Origin: Mycolicibacterium mengxianglii
GTDB taxonomy: Bacteria; Actinomycetota; Actinomycetes; Mycobacteriales; Mycobacteriaceae
Direction: 5' to 3'
DNA length: 64,000 nucleotides
Assembly: GCF_015710575.1 (NCBI RefSeq)
Contig: NZ_CP065373.1
Coordinates: 3,472,001 to 3,536,000 of the forward strand
Part shown: positions 44,677 to 53,357 of the stretch, piece after piece
Position numbering within the stretch: position 1 is the first letter of the stretch
Layout: each line of letters starts with the position of its first letter
The notes under the pieces: generated by a model
What the model was told of the DNA's origin: nothing
The model's database searches: none
What the model saw: the letters and a program-made list of their open reading frames with translations, nothing else
Position numbers and translations under genes: made by a program

Positions 44677-46221
44677 ATGGAGAACGTCACTCAATCTTTA
44701 CCACCACGACGTCCGATAACCCCGTCAGCGCCACCCGCCGGCACCTCCCCACCCGGAGGGCGGCGAAACCACGGCCTCAAAGAGAACACCCTCGGTGTTC
44801 CGAGCATCTTCTTCTACATCATCGCCGCGGCATCGCCGCTGACGGTTGTGGTGGCGCTGTTCCCGATCATCATCGGAGCCGGTAACGGCGTCGGCATGCC
44901 CGGCGCGTTCGTGATCGCAGCCGTGGTGCTGATGATCTTCGCCGTCGGCTACGTGGCAATGAGCCGGCACGTGACCAATGCCGGCGCTTTCTACGCTTAT
45001 GTCACCCTCGGGCTCGGCCGGATCACCGGCCTGGGGTCGGCGTCGCTCGCCATCTTCGCCTACAACGCCATTCAGGCCGGGTTGTACGGCGGGTTCGGTT
45101 ACTACGCAGCCGAACTGCTCAACCCCGCCCTCGGCGTGAGCATCCCGTGGTGGCTCTACGCATTCGTCGGATTGGTGCTCTGCCTGGGCCTGGGCGTACA
45201 GGGCGTGCACTCCGGGGCGCGAGTGCTCGGGGTGTTCATGACGCTGGAAGTCACCATGATCACCGTGCTCAGCGTTTTCAGTTTGTTCAGCGACGACGTG
45301 CCGGTATCGAACTTCTCGCTGGAGCCCTTCAACCCGAGCGTGGTGCTCGGTGGCGCCTTGGGCGTGGCCCTGATGTTCGCCCACGCATCGTTCATCGGTT
45401 TCGAAGGGTCAGCCATTTATGGGGAGGAAGCCCGCGACCCCGCGCGCACCATTCCACGAGCGACCTACCTCTCGATCGCTTTCATGGGCATTCTGTACGC
45501 GGTGTCGGGCTGGCTCATCATGAACGCGCTGGGGCTGGACAATGTGGTCGCGATCGCCACCGACGCCGGTGGCAACTTCATCTTCGTCGCCAGCGACACC
45601 ATCATCGGCCACAACATCTCGCTGCTCTTCCAGATTCTCATCGTGACTGCGACTTTCGCTGCCATCGTCACCTTCCACAACAACGTCTCGCGGTATCTGT
45701 TCTCGCTCGGCCGCCAGTCGCTGTTGTGGAAGCCGTTGGGGTGGACGCTGCCCCGGCGTCAGACACCCTGGGTGGCCTCGATCGTGCAGAGCCCGATGGT
45801 CGGGATCGTCATCGCCGCCTTCGCAATCGCCGGCCAGGACCCGTTCGCCACGTTGTTCACGTGGGCGACCGGTATCGGCACCATCGGGGTGATCTTGTCC
45901 CAGCTGGTGGCGGGGATAGCGATCTTCGTCTTTTTCCGCAGGTCGAACGTCGACAAGCGCCCGTGGAACACCGTGGTGGCACCGATTCTCGCGGTCATCG
46001 GCCTCGGCGCTTTCTTCATCTTGACGTTGGACAGCCTGGACATCCTGCTGGGTGTGCAAGGCGTGACGGCGGTGCTGATGTTGTCGCTGGTCTTCCTGGC
46101 ACTCCTGGCGGGCATGGGGTACGGCGTGTACCTGCGCTACTTCGCCCCGGACAGGTACGCGCTCGTGGGTAAAGCGCTCAACGAGCGGGAACTGGCCGAA
46201 CCGGCGCCCGAAGCCGGGTAG
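44677..46221 (+). CDS. APC-family amino acid/amine permease
   Basis: A 514-residue transporter with a ~35-residue Pro-rich N-terminus then about 12 helices, beginning GVPSIFFYIIAAASPLTVVVALFPIIIGAG. The motifs VTNAGAFYAYVTLGLGRITGLG and SFIGFEGSAIYGEEARDPARTIPRATYLSIAFMGILY are classic for the APC superfamily. It is 100 bases after the aldolase, on the same strand. It presumably imports the amine, amino acid or related substrate used by the island. Confidence 0.9.
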   Translation: MENVTQSLPPRRPITPSAPPAGTSPPGGRRNHGLKENTLGVPSIFFYIIAAASPLTVVVALFPIIIGAGNGVGMPGAFVIAAVVLMIFAVGYVAMSRHVTNAGAFYAYVTLGLGRITGLGSASLAIFAYNAIQAGLYGGFGYYAAELLNPALGVSIPWWLYAFVGLVLCLGLGVQGVHSGARVLGVFMTLEVTMITVLSVFSLFSDDVPVSNFSLEPFNPSVVLGGALGVALMFAHASFIGFEGSAIYGEEARDPARTIPRATYLSIAFMGILYAVSGWLIMNALGLDNVVAIATDAGGNFIFVASDTIIGHNISLLFQILIVTATFAAIVTFHNNVSRYLFSLGRQSLLWKPLGWTLPRRQTPWVASIVQSPMVGIVIAAFAIAGQDPFATLFTWATGIGTIGVILSQLVAGIAIFVFFRRSNVDKRPWNTVVAPILAVIGLGAFFILTLDSLDILLGVQGVTAVLMLSLVFLALLAGMGYGVYLRYFAPDRYALVGKALNERELAEPAPEAG

Positions 46222-46258
46222 TCGGCAACCTCGCAGAAACCCAGCACACCTGCCGGCG

Positions 46259-46302
46259 GTTAGGTACGTTTGTACGTATCGATACGTACAAACGTTCCTA
46301 AC
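46259..46302 (+). promoter_or_regulatory. 44-base near-perfect palindrome, TetR operator
   Basis: The two 22-base halves (46259-46280 and 46281-46302) are complementary at 21 of 22 positions; the only mismatch is T at 46265 against T at 46296. The core of each half contains ACGTTTGTACGTATC. It ends 12 bases before the TetR ATG. The length suits two TetR dimers bound side by side. Confidence 0.85.
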
Positions 46303-46314
46303 GGAAGGTCGATC

Positions 46315-46923
46315 ATGCCCCCCGCTCCCCGGCGCGCCCGTCGTCACGATCCGAACAGGAAGGAGCGCATCGTGGAATCAGCCCTGACGGTGCTCGCTCG
46401 CGACGGCGTCGCCGGTATCACCCATCGTGCGATCGGCGAAGAAGCCGACATCCCTCTCGGTTCGATCACGTATCACTTTGCAACGCTGGACGACATCGTC
46501 CAGCTCGCGTTTCAGACGCACGTCGAGAGGTTGGCAGCGCGTTTCGAGGAGCGGTTGGCATCGTGTGCACCGGGGCCCGATTTGATCGAGTGCATTGTCA
46601 CGGCGGTCACCGACGATCTCGCCGCGAATCCGAACGAGCTGGCCGTCACCTACGAACTCTACGGCGACGCGGTTCGGCGAGCTGACACCAAACGCCTCAC
46701 CCAGGCCTGGATGGAACGTGCGGAAGACGCCCTGGCTCAACACTTCGACCGATCCACCGCACGCCTGCTGGACGTCGTCATCGAAGGCCTGATGGTCCAC
46801 GTGTCCATTGCCCAACAACCGATTTCGAAGGATGCGGTACGCGCACTCCTGACCACGGCCGCCAACGCCGGCACCACCCTGCCCGAACCAGCCATCGCAA
46901 CCACTGAATTGGAGTCACCATGA
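46315..46923 (+). CDS. TetR-family transcriptional regulator
   Basis: A 202-residue TetR regulator: N-terminal HTH (RIVESALTVLARDGVAGITHRAIGEEADIPLGSITYHFATLDDIVQLAF) and a helical ligand domain. GGAAGG at 46303-46308 precedes the ATG by six bases. The 44-base palindrome just upstream implies autoregulation. Its stop overlaps the aldehyde dehydrogenase start by four bases, so it heads an operon of oxidative genes and likely senses their substrate. Confidence 0.9.
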   Translation: MPPAPRRARRHDPNRKERIVESALTVLARDGVAGITHRAIGEEADIPLGSITYHFATLDDIVQLAFQTHVERLAARFEERLASCAPGPDLIECIVTAVTDDLAANPNELAVTYELYGDAVRRADTKRLTQAWMERAEDALAQHFDRSTARLLDVVIEGLMVHVSIAQQPISKDAVRALLTTAANAGTTLPEPAIATTELESP

Positions 46924-48356
46924 CCTTTCACCGCAAGATGTTCATCGACGGCAGCTGGACCGATGCGTCCGGAGGCGCGGTCGACCAGGTGCCTGCCCCC
47001 GCCACCGGGGAGGCATTCGCAGAGATCGCTCACGGCACCGCAGCCGACGTCGATCGTGCAGTAGCCGCCGCGCACGCTGCATTTCCCGACTGGGCCCGGA
47101 CACCGGTGGGCGAGCGGGCCCGGGCGTTCCTCAAGCTCGCCGACCGCATCGAAGAAGACCAGCGCACACTCGCCGAAATCGAATCGCAGAACGTCGGTAA
47201 ACCGATCGGGCTGGCACTCGAAGAGATGGAGATGATTCCCGATCATCTGCGGTTCTTCGCCGGCGGCGCCCGCACCATGGAAGGTCGCGCAGCGGCCGAG
47301 TTCGTCCGGGGCAAGACCAGCATCATCCGCCGCGACCCGTTGGGTGTTGTCGGTTCTGTGGCCCCCTGGAACTACCCGCTGCTGATGGCGATCTGGAAGA
47401 TCTCCCCGGCGCTGCTGACCGGAAACACGCTGGTGCTCAAACCCTCTGAGCACACCCCCTTCTCCGTTCTGCGCCTCGCCGAGCTGGCACAAGACCTGTT
47501 CCCCGCCGGTGTGTTCAACGTCGTCACCGGCGACGGGAAAGACGTCGGCGCCAGGCTCGTCGCCCATCCGACCGTGCGGATGTCTTCGCTGACCGGATCG
47601 GTGGAGACCGGGCGCGCCTTGATGCACGCCTCTGCTGATTCCAACCTCAAGCGGTTGCATCTGGAACTCGGCGGCAAGGCGCCGGTCCTGGTGTACTCCG
47701 ACGCCGACGTTTCACTGGCCGTCGCCAAGATCATGGAAGGCGCGTTCTGCAACTCCGGTCAGGACTGTATGGCGGCTTCGCGGTTGTACGTCCACGATGC
47801 GGTACACGACGATCTGGTGTCCGGTCTCGAAAAGGCGGTCAAAGAACTCGATCTCGGGGACATCGCCAGCGAGGACACCTCCATGGGCCCGGTGATCACC
47901 GCCGCCCACCGGGATCGAGTCGAGGGCTTCGTGGCCCGCGCGAAGGCGACAGGCCACACCGAGCTGATCCAGGGCGACAACCCCGGCACCGGTTTCTACA
48001 CCGCCCCCACTGTCGTCGTCGGGGCCCGTCAGGGCGACGAGATCGTCAGCACCGAGGTGTTCGGACCGGTCACCTCGGTGACCAGATTCGGCGATAACGA
48101 CGATGTCATCGCCTGGGCCAACGACACCGAATACGGTCTCGCGGCGTCGGTGTTCACCAATGACCTCGCGCGGGCGATGACAGCGGCCAGTGATCTCCAG
48201 TTCGGTACGGTCTGGATCAACGATCATCTGCCCGTCACTCCCGAGATGCCGCACGGCGGCTTCAAGCAGTCCGGCAACGGCAAAGACATGTCGGTGTACG
48301 CGCTCGAGGAGTACACCGAGGTCAAGCACGTGATGATCAACCGTGAGAGCGCCTGA
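46920..48356 (+). CDS. NAD(P)+-dependent aldehyde dehydrogenase, aminobutyraldehyde-DH-like
   Basis: A 478-residue ALDH. Visible residues: Asn151 in PWNYPLLMA, Lys174 in LVLKPSEH, Glu249 in LELGGKAPVLV, catalytic Cys283 in CNSGQDCMAASRLYVH, and the C-terminal EVFGPVTSV and HGGFKQSGNGKDMSVYALEEYTEVKHVM. The GQDC context and overall pattern resemble gamma-aminobutyraldehyde/betaine aldehyde dehydrogenases (PatD, BetB). With the neighbouring permease this points to an amine-derived aldehyde, but a sugar-like aldehyde cannot be excluded. Confidence 0.9.
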   Translation: MTFHRKMFIDGSWTDASGGAVDQVPAPATGEAFAEIAHGTAADVDRAVAAAHAAFPDWARTPVGERARAFLKLADRIEEDQRTLAEIESQNVGKPIGLALEEMEMIPDHLRFFAGGARTMEGRAAAEFVRGKTSIIRRDPLGVVGSVAPWNYPLLMAIWKISPALLTGNTLVLKPSEHTPFSVLRLAELAQDLFPAGVFNVVTGDGKDVGARLVAHPTVRMSSLTGSVETGRALMHASADSNLKRLHLELGGKAPVLVYSDADVSLAVAKIMEGAFCNSGQDCMAASRLYVHDAVHDDLVSGLEKAVKELDLGDIASEDTSMGPVITAAHRDRVEGFVARAKATGHTELIQGDNPGTGFYTAPTVVVGARQGDEIVSTEVFGPVTSVTRFGDNDDVIAWANDTEYGLAASVFTNDLARAMTAASDLQFGTVWINDHLPVTPEMPHGGFKQSGNGKDMSVYALEEYTEVKHVMINRESA

Positions 48357-48357
48357 C

Positions 48358-48684
48358 ATGGCAGTGAGTGCGGTGAACATGTTCCGGCTGAGGCCCGGCG
48401 TCAGCAGCGACGAGTTCGAGAAGTTCTCGGTGGAACTGGACCGGCCGACGTGTCTTGCCTTGGACGTCGTTCTCGACTTCGACGTCTACCTGGTGCATGA
48501 CGCCGGCCTTTCCGGGTTCGACGTGATCGAGGTGATGACGGTGGCGTCATGGCCGGAATGGGAACGGGTGCGCGACCACGCACCCGAACTCGAGGCAGTA
48601 GTACAACGATTCGACCAACTCGTCGAGCCCGGCAGCGTCACCACCGTGCTCACCCGTAATTCGCCTTTGCCACAGGAGATCTGA
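48358..48684 (+). CDS. Small REDY/HapK-like protein
   Basis: A 108-residue protein with an alpha/beta ferredoxin-like pattern (VSAVNMFRLRPGVSSDEFEKFSVELDRPTCLALDVVLDFDVYLV, then SGFDVIEVMTVASWPEWERVRDHAPELEAVVQRFDQLVEPGS). It resembles the REDY-like HapK family, related to dimeric alpha/beta barrel proteins. ATG lies one base after the ALDH stop and its own stop is one base before the next ATG, so it is a fixed part of this operon. Catalysis or substrate binding is inferred from fold only. Confidence 0.65.
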   Translation: MAVSAVNMFRLRPGVSSDEFEKFSVELDRPTCLALDVVLDFDVYLVHDAGLSGFDVIEVMTVASWPEWERVRDHAPELEAVVQRFDQLVEPGSVTTVLTRNSPLPQEI

Positions 48685-48685
48685 C

Positions 48686-50416
48686 ATGTCGACAACACCG
48701 GACTACGACGCCATCGTGATCGGCGCCGGGCACAACGGACTGGTCACCGCGAACTATCTCGCCCGCGCCGGTAAGCGCGTACTGGTTCTCGAGGCGCGCT
48801 CCGTCGTCGGCGGCGCCTGTGTGACCGAGGAACTCATCCCCGGCTCGAAGTGGTCCTCGTGCGCGTTCATCGCCGGCCTGTTACGGCCGGAAATCATCGA
48901 GGAACTGGAACTGAAGAAGTTCGGCCTGAACCTCTACCAGGGTGATGCACTGTCGTTCAGCCTCTTTCGCGACGGCAGCTCGTTCACCATGTGGAAAGAG
49001 ACCGACCGCACTCTTCGTGAGCTCGAGAAGATCAACAAGAAGGACGCACAGGCCTTCCTCGATTTCGGAGTGCGGCTTCAACGTTTCGCCGGACTGGTCA
49101 CGCCCTACCTGCTCACCTCGCCGCCGGAGCGATCGGAAGTGCTCGCCGCCTTCGAGGCCGCCGGGGAACAGACGTTGTTCGACGAGTTCACCCTGTTGTC
49201 GGTCCGCGATCTCCTGGACCGCTACTTCGAGGACGAACGGCTCAAGAGCATGCTGACCTTCTTCGGGATGGTCTCGATCTTCGGCGGGCCGTCCACCCCG
49301 GGAACGGCCTACACGTACGGCCACCACTCCTGGGGTGAGTTCAACGGCGCCTTCGGTCAATTCGGCCTGGCCCGCGGTGGAATGGGTGCGATCAGCGAGG
49401 CGCTCGCCGCCGGCGCCCGCCATCATGGGGCGACCATCCGCACATCGTCGCCCGTTGACAAGGTAGTGGTCGAGCGGGGCGTGGCCACCGGCGTCCGACT
49501 GCAGGACGGCACGGTCATCACCGCGCGGCAGGTGTTCTCCAACGCCGACCCGAAGCGCTCCCTGCTGCGGTTCGTCGAACCCGGTGTGCTGCCGTCCAGG
49601 CTGGTGCGCGATGTGGAGAACATCGACACCAGGGGCTCGATGGCCAGGATTCATCTTCTGATCGACGAACTGCCGCAATATCTTCCGTTCTCCGATGCTG
49701 CCGCCGGCCCGCAACATCACGGGCACCAGCTGCTCGGACCCAGCCGGGAGGCCTTCGAGGAGGCCGCCGAGGCACAACGCCGCGGGACCTTCCCGAGCAC
49801 CTTCGTCATCGAGGCCGTCACGCAGTCCGTCACCGACGACACCTTGGCGCCCGCGGGGCTGCACACCATGTCACTGGGGATACAACAACTCCCCTCTGAG
49901 CTCACCGGAACGACGTGGGCGGCAGAGAAGGACAAGTGGGCTGACCTGGTTCTCGAGGATCTCTTCACCTATGCGCCCAATCTGCGTGACCACATCGTCG
50001 ATCGGGTGGTCATCACACCCGACGATCTCGACAGCGAGTACCTGATCACCGACGGGAACATCTTCCACGGCAGCATGATGCTCGACCAGCTGTTCGGAGC
50101 TCGACCGATCCCGGAGTTGGCGAACTACCGGACACCGGTGAGCAATTACTACCTGTGCGGGTCCGGCACCCACCCCGGCGGTGGCGTGATGGGCGCCAAC
50201 GGTCACAACGCAGCCAAGGTGGCGTTGGCAGATGCAGCAGGCGTCACCACGCCGGATCGCCCCGGGACGCAGCAACCGCGCGGCGAGAAACAGCCGTGGC
50301 AGCAGCGCCTCGTCGGTGCCCTGATGGCCACCAGATCCGGCAGGTGGGTGGGCTACCACGCCGCTCGCCAACCTGCGTTGCGCAGGATCACCGCTTACGC
50401 CGCCCGCGTTCGCTAG
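48686..50416 (+). CDS. Phytoene dehydrogenase-like FAD oxidoreductase (PYROXD2 type)
   Basis: A 576-residue flavoprotein. The dinucleotide motif DAIVIGAGHNGLVTANYLARAGKRVLVLEA lies at residues 8-37, the GMGAISEALAAGARHHGATIRTSSPVDKV segment in the middle, and the C-terminal YYLCGSGTHPGGGVMGANGHNAA closes the FAD site. This is the CrtI/NAD(P)-FAD family, PYROXD2 branch, which is widespread but poorly characterised. It is not a carotenoid gene by context; here it could oxidise an amine or alcohol group of the island's substrate. Confidence 0.85.
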   Translation: MSTTPDYDAIVIGAGHNGLVTANYLARAGKRVLVLEARSVVGGACVTEELIPGSKWSSCAFIAGLLRPEIIEELELKKFGLNLYQGDALSFSLFRDGSSFTMWKETDRTLRELEKINKKDAQAFLDFGVRLQRFAGLVTPYLLTSPPERSEVLAAFEAAGEQTLFDEFTLLSVRDLLDRYFEDERLKSMLTFFGMVSIFGGPSTPGTAYTYGHHSWGEFNGAFGQFGLARGGMGAISEALAAGARHHGATIRTSSPVDKVVVERGVATGVRLQDGTVITARQVFSNADPKRSLLRFVEPGVLPSRLVRDVENIDTRGSMARIHLLIDELPQYLPFSDAAAGPQHHGHQLLGPSREAFEEAAEAQRRGTFPSTFVIEAVTQSVTDDTLAPAGLHTMSLGIQQLPSELTGTTWAAEKDKWADLVLEDLFTYAPNLRDHIVDRVVITPDDLDSEYLITDGNIFHGSMMLDQLFGARPIPELANYRTPVSNYYLCGSGTHPGGGVMGANGHNAAKVALADAAGVTTPDRPGTQQPRGEKQPWQQRLVGALMATRSGRWVGYHAARQPALRRITAYAARVR

Positions 50417-50451
50417 CGGCCGACACCACCGAAATCGAAGGAGGATGATCC

Positions 50452-52209
50452 GTGGCACCATCGCCGGGCGGATTGCGAAGCGCCAAATGGTTTGCCGGGC
50501 AGGATGTTCCCGGGTTTGTTCACCGCTCCGCCATGCGGGCGTCCGGTTTCTCCCGGATGGCGTTCGAGGGCCGCCCGATCGTCGGGATCTGCAACTCGTG
50601 GTCTGAAGTGGTCAACTGCAACATGCATTTCCGCGGCATGGCCGATGCGGTCCGCCGGGGCGTTCTGACAGCAGGTGGGTTCCCTCTCGAGTTCCCCACC
50701 ATTTCGCTGGGTGAGCAGCTGATGAAACCGACCACCATGCTGTTCCGCAACCTCATGGCCATGGATGTCGAAGAGTCCATCCGGGCATATCCGTTCGACT
50801 CCGTAGTCCTGTTGGGTGGCTGCGACAAGACGGTACCGGCGCAGCTCATGGGCGCTGCCAGCGCGGACGTCCCGGCCATCATGCTCACCGGCGGACCGGC
50901 CGCGCCGGCGGTGTTCCGGGGCAAACAAATCGGCGTAGGCACCGACCTCTGGGAGTACATCGACGACGTTCGCGCCGGACGGATGTCGATGGCCGACTAC
51001 GAGAAACTCGAGGCCGCCGCCGGCCCGTCGCGGGGCCACTGCCCGGAGATGGGGACCGCGTCCACGATGGCCACACTTGTCGAAGGCCTCGGCATGACGT
51101 TGCCGGGGACGGCGGCGGTGCCGGCGATGGACTCACGCAGACTCCAGGTAGCCGAAGAGTGCGGAGCCCGGGCCGTCGGACTGGCCACCGAGGGACTGCG
51201 CCCGTCGCACATCATGACGGCCGAGGCCTTCGACAACGCGATCACACTGATGCTGGCGGTCGGGGGGTCCACCAATGCCATCGTGCATCTGCTGGCCATT
51301 GCCGGCCGAGTCGGGATCCCGTTGCACCTGGATCGCTTCCACGAACTCTCTGCGCGCACACCATTGGTGGTCAACGTGCGGCCGGCAGGAGAGCACCTGG
51401 TCGAGCAGGTCTTCCATGCCGGTGGGATACCGGCAGTCATGAAGGCCGTCGAGGATTTACTCCACCCCGATGCCTTGACGGTCACCGGGAAAACCGTCGC
51501 CGACAACCTCCCCACCACTGCGGCAACCGATACGTCCGTCATCGCCGCCCTGGACTCACCGTTCCAGCCACCGAACGGCCTGGCAGTCGTCCGCGGCAAC
51601 CTCGCCCCCGACGGTGCCGTGATCAAGTGCAGCGCCGCCAGTCCCGAACTGCTGGTGCACCAGGGCCCCGCGGTCGTCTTCGAGAACATGAAGGACCTGA
51701 TGGCGCGGTTCGACGACCCGGATCTCGACGTGACACCGGACTCTGTGCTCGTCCTGCGATCGGCGGGCCCACGGGGCGCTCCCGGGATGCCTGAATGGGG
51801 GCAACTGCCGATTCCCAGCAAGCTGCTCCGGCAGGGCGTCACCGACATGGTCCGCATCTCCGATGCCCGGATGAGCGGAACGGCCTACGGAACCTGCGTG
51901 CTGCACGTGAGCCCGGAATCGGCCGCGGGTGGTCCCCTGGGGTTGGTGCGTGACGGCGACATCATCAGCCTCGACGCTCGTGCGGGCAGGCTCGACATGC
52001 TGGTCAGCGACGACGAATTGACCACTCGCCGAACAGAGTTCAGATCGCAGCCGCCACACGCGATCGCTGCGCGTGGTTATACCGCGATGTATGTGGACCG
52101 GGTACTCCAAGCGGACCGAGGATGCGATTTCGACTTCCTGGTCGGACGCTCGCAGCGCCCGGAGGACGAACCGGACGCCATCTTCGAAGGCTGGGTCGGC
52201 GGCTGGTGA
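50452..52209 (+). CDS. IlvD/Edd-family dehydratase (sugar-acid type)
   Basis: A 585-residue Fe-S dehydratase that removes water from 2,3-dihydroxy acids to give 2-oxo-3-deoxy acids. Cluster ligands are Cys47 (GICNSWSE), Cys124 (LLGGCDKTVPAQL) and Cys197 (RGHCPEMGTASTMA). DARMSGTAYGT and SISLGEQ-type substrate segments are present. The C-terminus and context resemble arabonate/xylonate dehydratases rather than the biosynthetic IlvD. GTG start with GAAGGAGG about ten bases upstream. Last gene of the island; its product type is the substrate type of the MhpE aldolase. Confidence 0.9.
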   Translation: MAPSPGGLRSAKWFAGQDVPGFVHRSAMRASGFSRMAFEGRPIVGICNSWSEVVNCNMHFRGMADAVRRGVLTAGGFPLEFPTISLGEQLMKPTTMLFRNLMAMDVEESIRAYPFDSVVLLGGCDKTVPAQLMGAASADVPAIMLTGGPAAPAVFRGKQIGVGTDLWEYIDDVRAGRMSMADYEKLEAAAGPSRGHCPEMGTASTMATLVEGLGMTLPGTAAVPAMDSRRLQVAEECGARAVGLATEGLRPSHIMTAEAFDNAITLMLAVGGSTNAIVHLLAIAGRVGIPLHLDRFHELSARTPLVVNVRPAGEHLVEQVFHAGGIPAVMKAVEDLLHPDALTVTGKTVADNLPTTAATDTSVIAALDSPFQPPNGLAVVRGNLAPDGAVIKCSAASPELLVHQGPAVVFENMKDLMARFDDPDLDVTPDSVLVLRSAGPRGAPGMPEWGQLPIPSKLLRQGVTDMVRISDARMSGTAYGTCVLHVSPESAAGGPLGLVRDGDIISLDARAGRLDMLVSDDELTTRRTEFRSQPPHAIAARGYTAMYVDRVLQADRGCDFDFLVGRSQRPEDEPDAIFEGWVGGW

Positions 52210-52214
52210 CATCG

Positions 52215-52270
52215 CCACCCACCGGCAGCCACCCACAGGCAGCCACCCACCGGCAGCCACCTACCGGCAG
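52215..52270. repeat. Four tandem 14-base repeats
   Basis: Unit CCACCCACCGGCAG at 52215, 52229, 52243 and 52257, with one mismatch each in units 2 and 4. They fill the gap between the convergent stops of the dehydratase and DUF2469 genes, at the junction of the accessory island with the conserved block. Confidence 0.9.
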
Positions 52271-52272
52271 CT

Positions 52273-52578
52273 CTACTCCGGAAGCCGAAGCTCGGGCTTT
52301 TCGACCTCTTCGATGTTGACGTCCTTGAATGTGATGACGCGCACCTGTTTGACGAACCGGGCCGGCCGGTACATGTCCCATACCCAGGCGTCGGCCAACC
52401 GCAGCTCGAAGTAGACCTCGCCGTCGGAGTTGCGCGGGATCAGTTCGACGCTGTTGGCGAGGTAGAACCGGCGCTCGGTCTCCACCACGTAGCTGAACTG
52501 ACCGACGATGTCTTTGTATTCGCGGTACAGCGAGAGCTCCATCTCGGTCTCATACTTTTCGAGATCCTCAGCGCTCAT
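52273..52578 (-). CDS. DUF2469 conserved actinobacterial protein
   Basis: A 101-residue protein like Rv2901c: MSAEDLEKYETEMELSLYREYKDIVGQFSYVVETERRFYLANSVEL followed by FELRLADAWVWDMYRPARFVKQVRVITFKDVNIEEV. Highly conserved in Actinobacteria, next to rnhB and lepB. No function is known. Cytoplasmic, no membrane segment. Confidence 0.93.
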   Translation of the reverse strand: MSAEDLEKYETEMELSLYREYKDIVGQFSYVVETERRFYLANSVELIPRNSDGEVYFELRLADAWVWDMYRPARFVKQVRVITFKDVNIEEVEKPELRLPE

Positions 52579-52622
52579 CGGGCCAGCTGTCCTTCATGTC
52601 GGTCGGTTCCCCTCATATTGTC

Positions 52623-53357
52623 CTACCCCAGATCGCTGTGCTGCTCCAGCACAGGATCGTCCACTTCGCCGGAACTCAACTCCGTCACCAACCGGGTGCC
52701 GGTCGCGGTGGCGACGCGTCGCACGTTGATGAACGACTGCCGGTGCTGGGCGCAGGGCCCCAGCCGCGACAACGCCTCACTGTGCGCCGCCGTGCTGTAG
52801 CCCTTGTGGTCGGCGAAACCGTACCCCGGATGCTCCCGGTCCATGTTCACCATCAGCCGATCCCGGCTCACCTTGGCCAGCACACTCGCCGCGGCGATGC
52901 AGGCGGCGGCGGCATCACCGGAGATCACCGGCAAGGACGGCGTCGCCAGTCCCGGCACGCGGAAACCATCCGACAGCACGTAACCGGGCCGGGTGGCCAG
53001 GCCGGCCACTGCCCGCCGCATGCCTTCGATGTTGGCGACGTGCACACCGCGCCGATCCACCTCCGTCGATGGGATGAACACCACGTGGTAGGCCAGCGCG
53101 TACCGCCGGATCAGCGGGAACAGCCGTTCCCGCTCCTTCTCGGTGAGCTTCTTGGAGTCGTCGAGGCGGGCCAGGCTGGTCAACCGGTTGGGCCCCAACA
53201 CACACGCCGCCACCACCAACGGACCCGCGCACGCACCCCGGCCCACCTCGTCCACCCCGGCAACCGGCCCGAGCCCGCTGCGGTACAACGCCGACTCCAG
53301 CGTTCGCAGACCCGACGATTTGCGGATCACGGTGCGCGGCGGCCAGGCAGCAGGCAC
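52623..53357 (-). CDS. rnhB: Ribonuclease HII
   Basis: RNase HII removes ribonucleotides from DNA. The 244-residue product has the metal-site motif [18 protein letters not shown] (Asp, Glu), [41 protein letters not shown] and [13 protein letters not shown]. The GTG at 53357 abuts the lepB stop directly. N-terminus [20 protein letters not shown] matches mycobacterial orthologues. Confidence 0.96.
   Translation of the reverse strand: MPAAWPPRTVIRKSSGLRTLESALYRSGLGPVAGVDEVGRGACAGPLVVAACVLGPNRLTSLARLDDSKKLTEKERERLFPLIRRYALAYHVVFIPSTEVDRRGVHVANIEGMRRAVAGLATRPGYVLSDGFRVPGLATPSLPVISGDAAAACIAAASVLAKVSRDRLMVNMDREHPGYGFADHKGYSTAAHSEALSRLGPCAQHRQSFINVRRVATATGTRLVTELSSGEVDDPVLEQHSDLG

Noticed and set aside
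48686..50416. Carotenoid gene cluster suggested by a CrtI-like sequence
   Set aside because: No crtB, crtE or cyclase nearby; the PYROXD2 branch and the catabolic operon context fit better.
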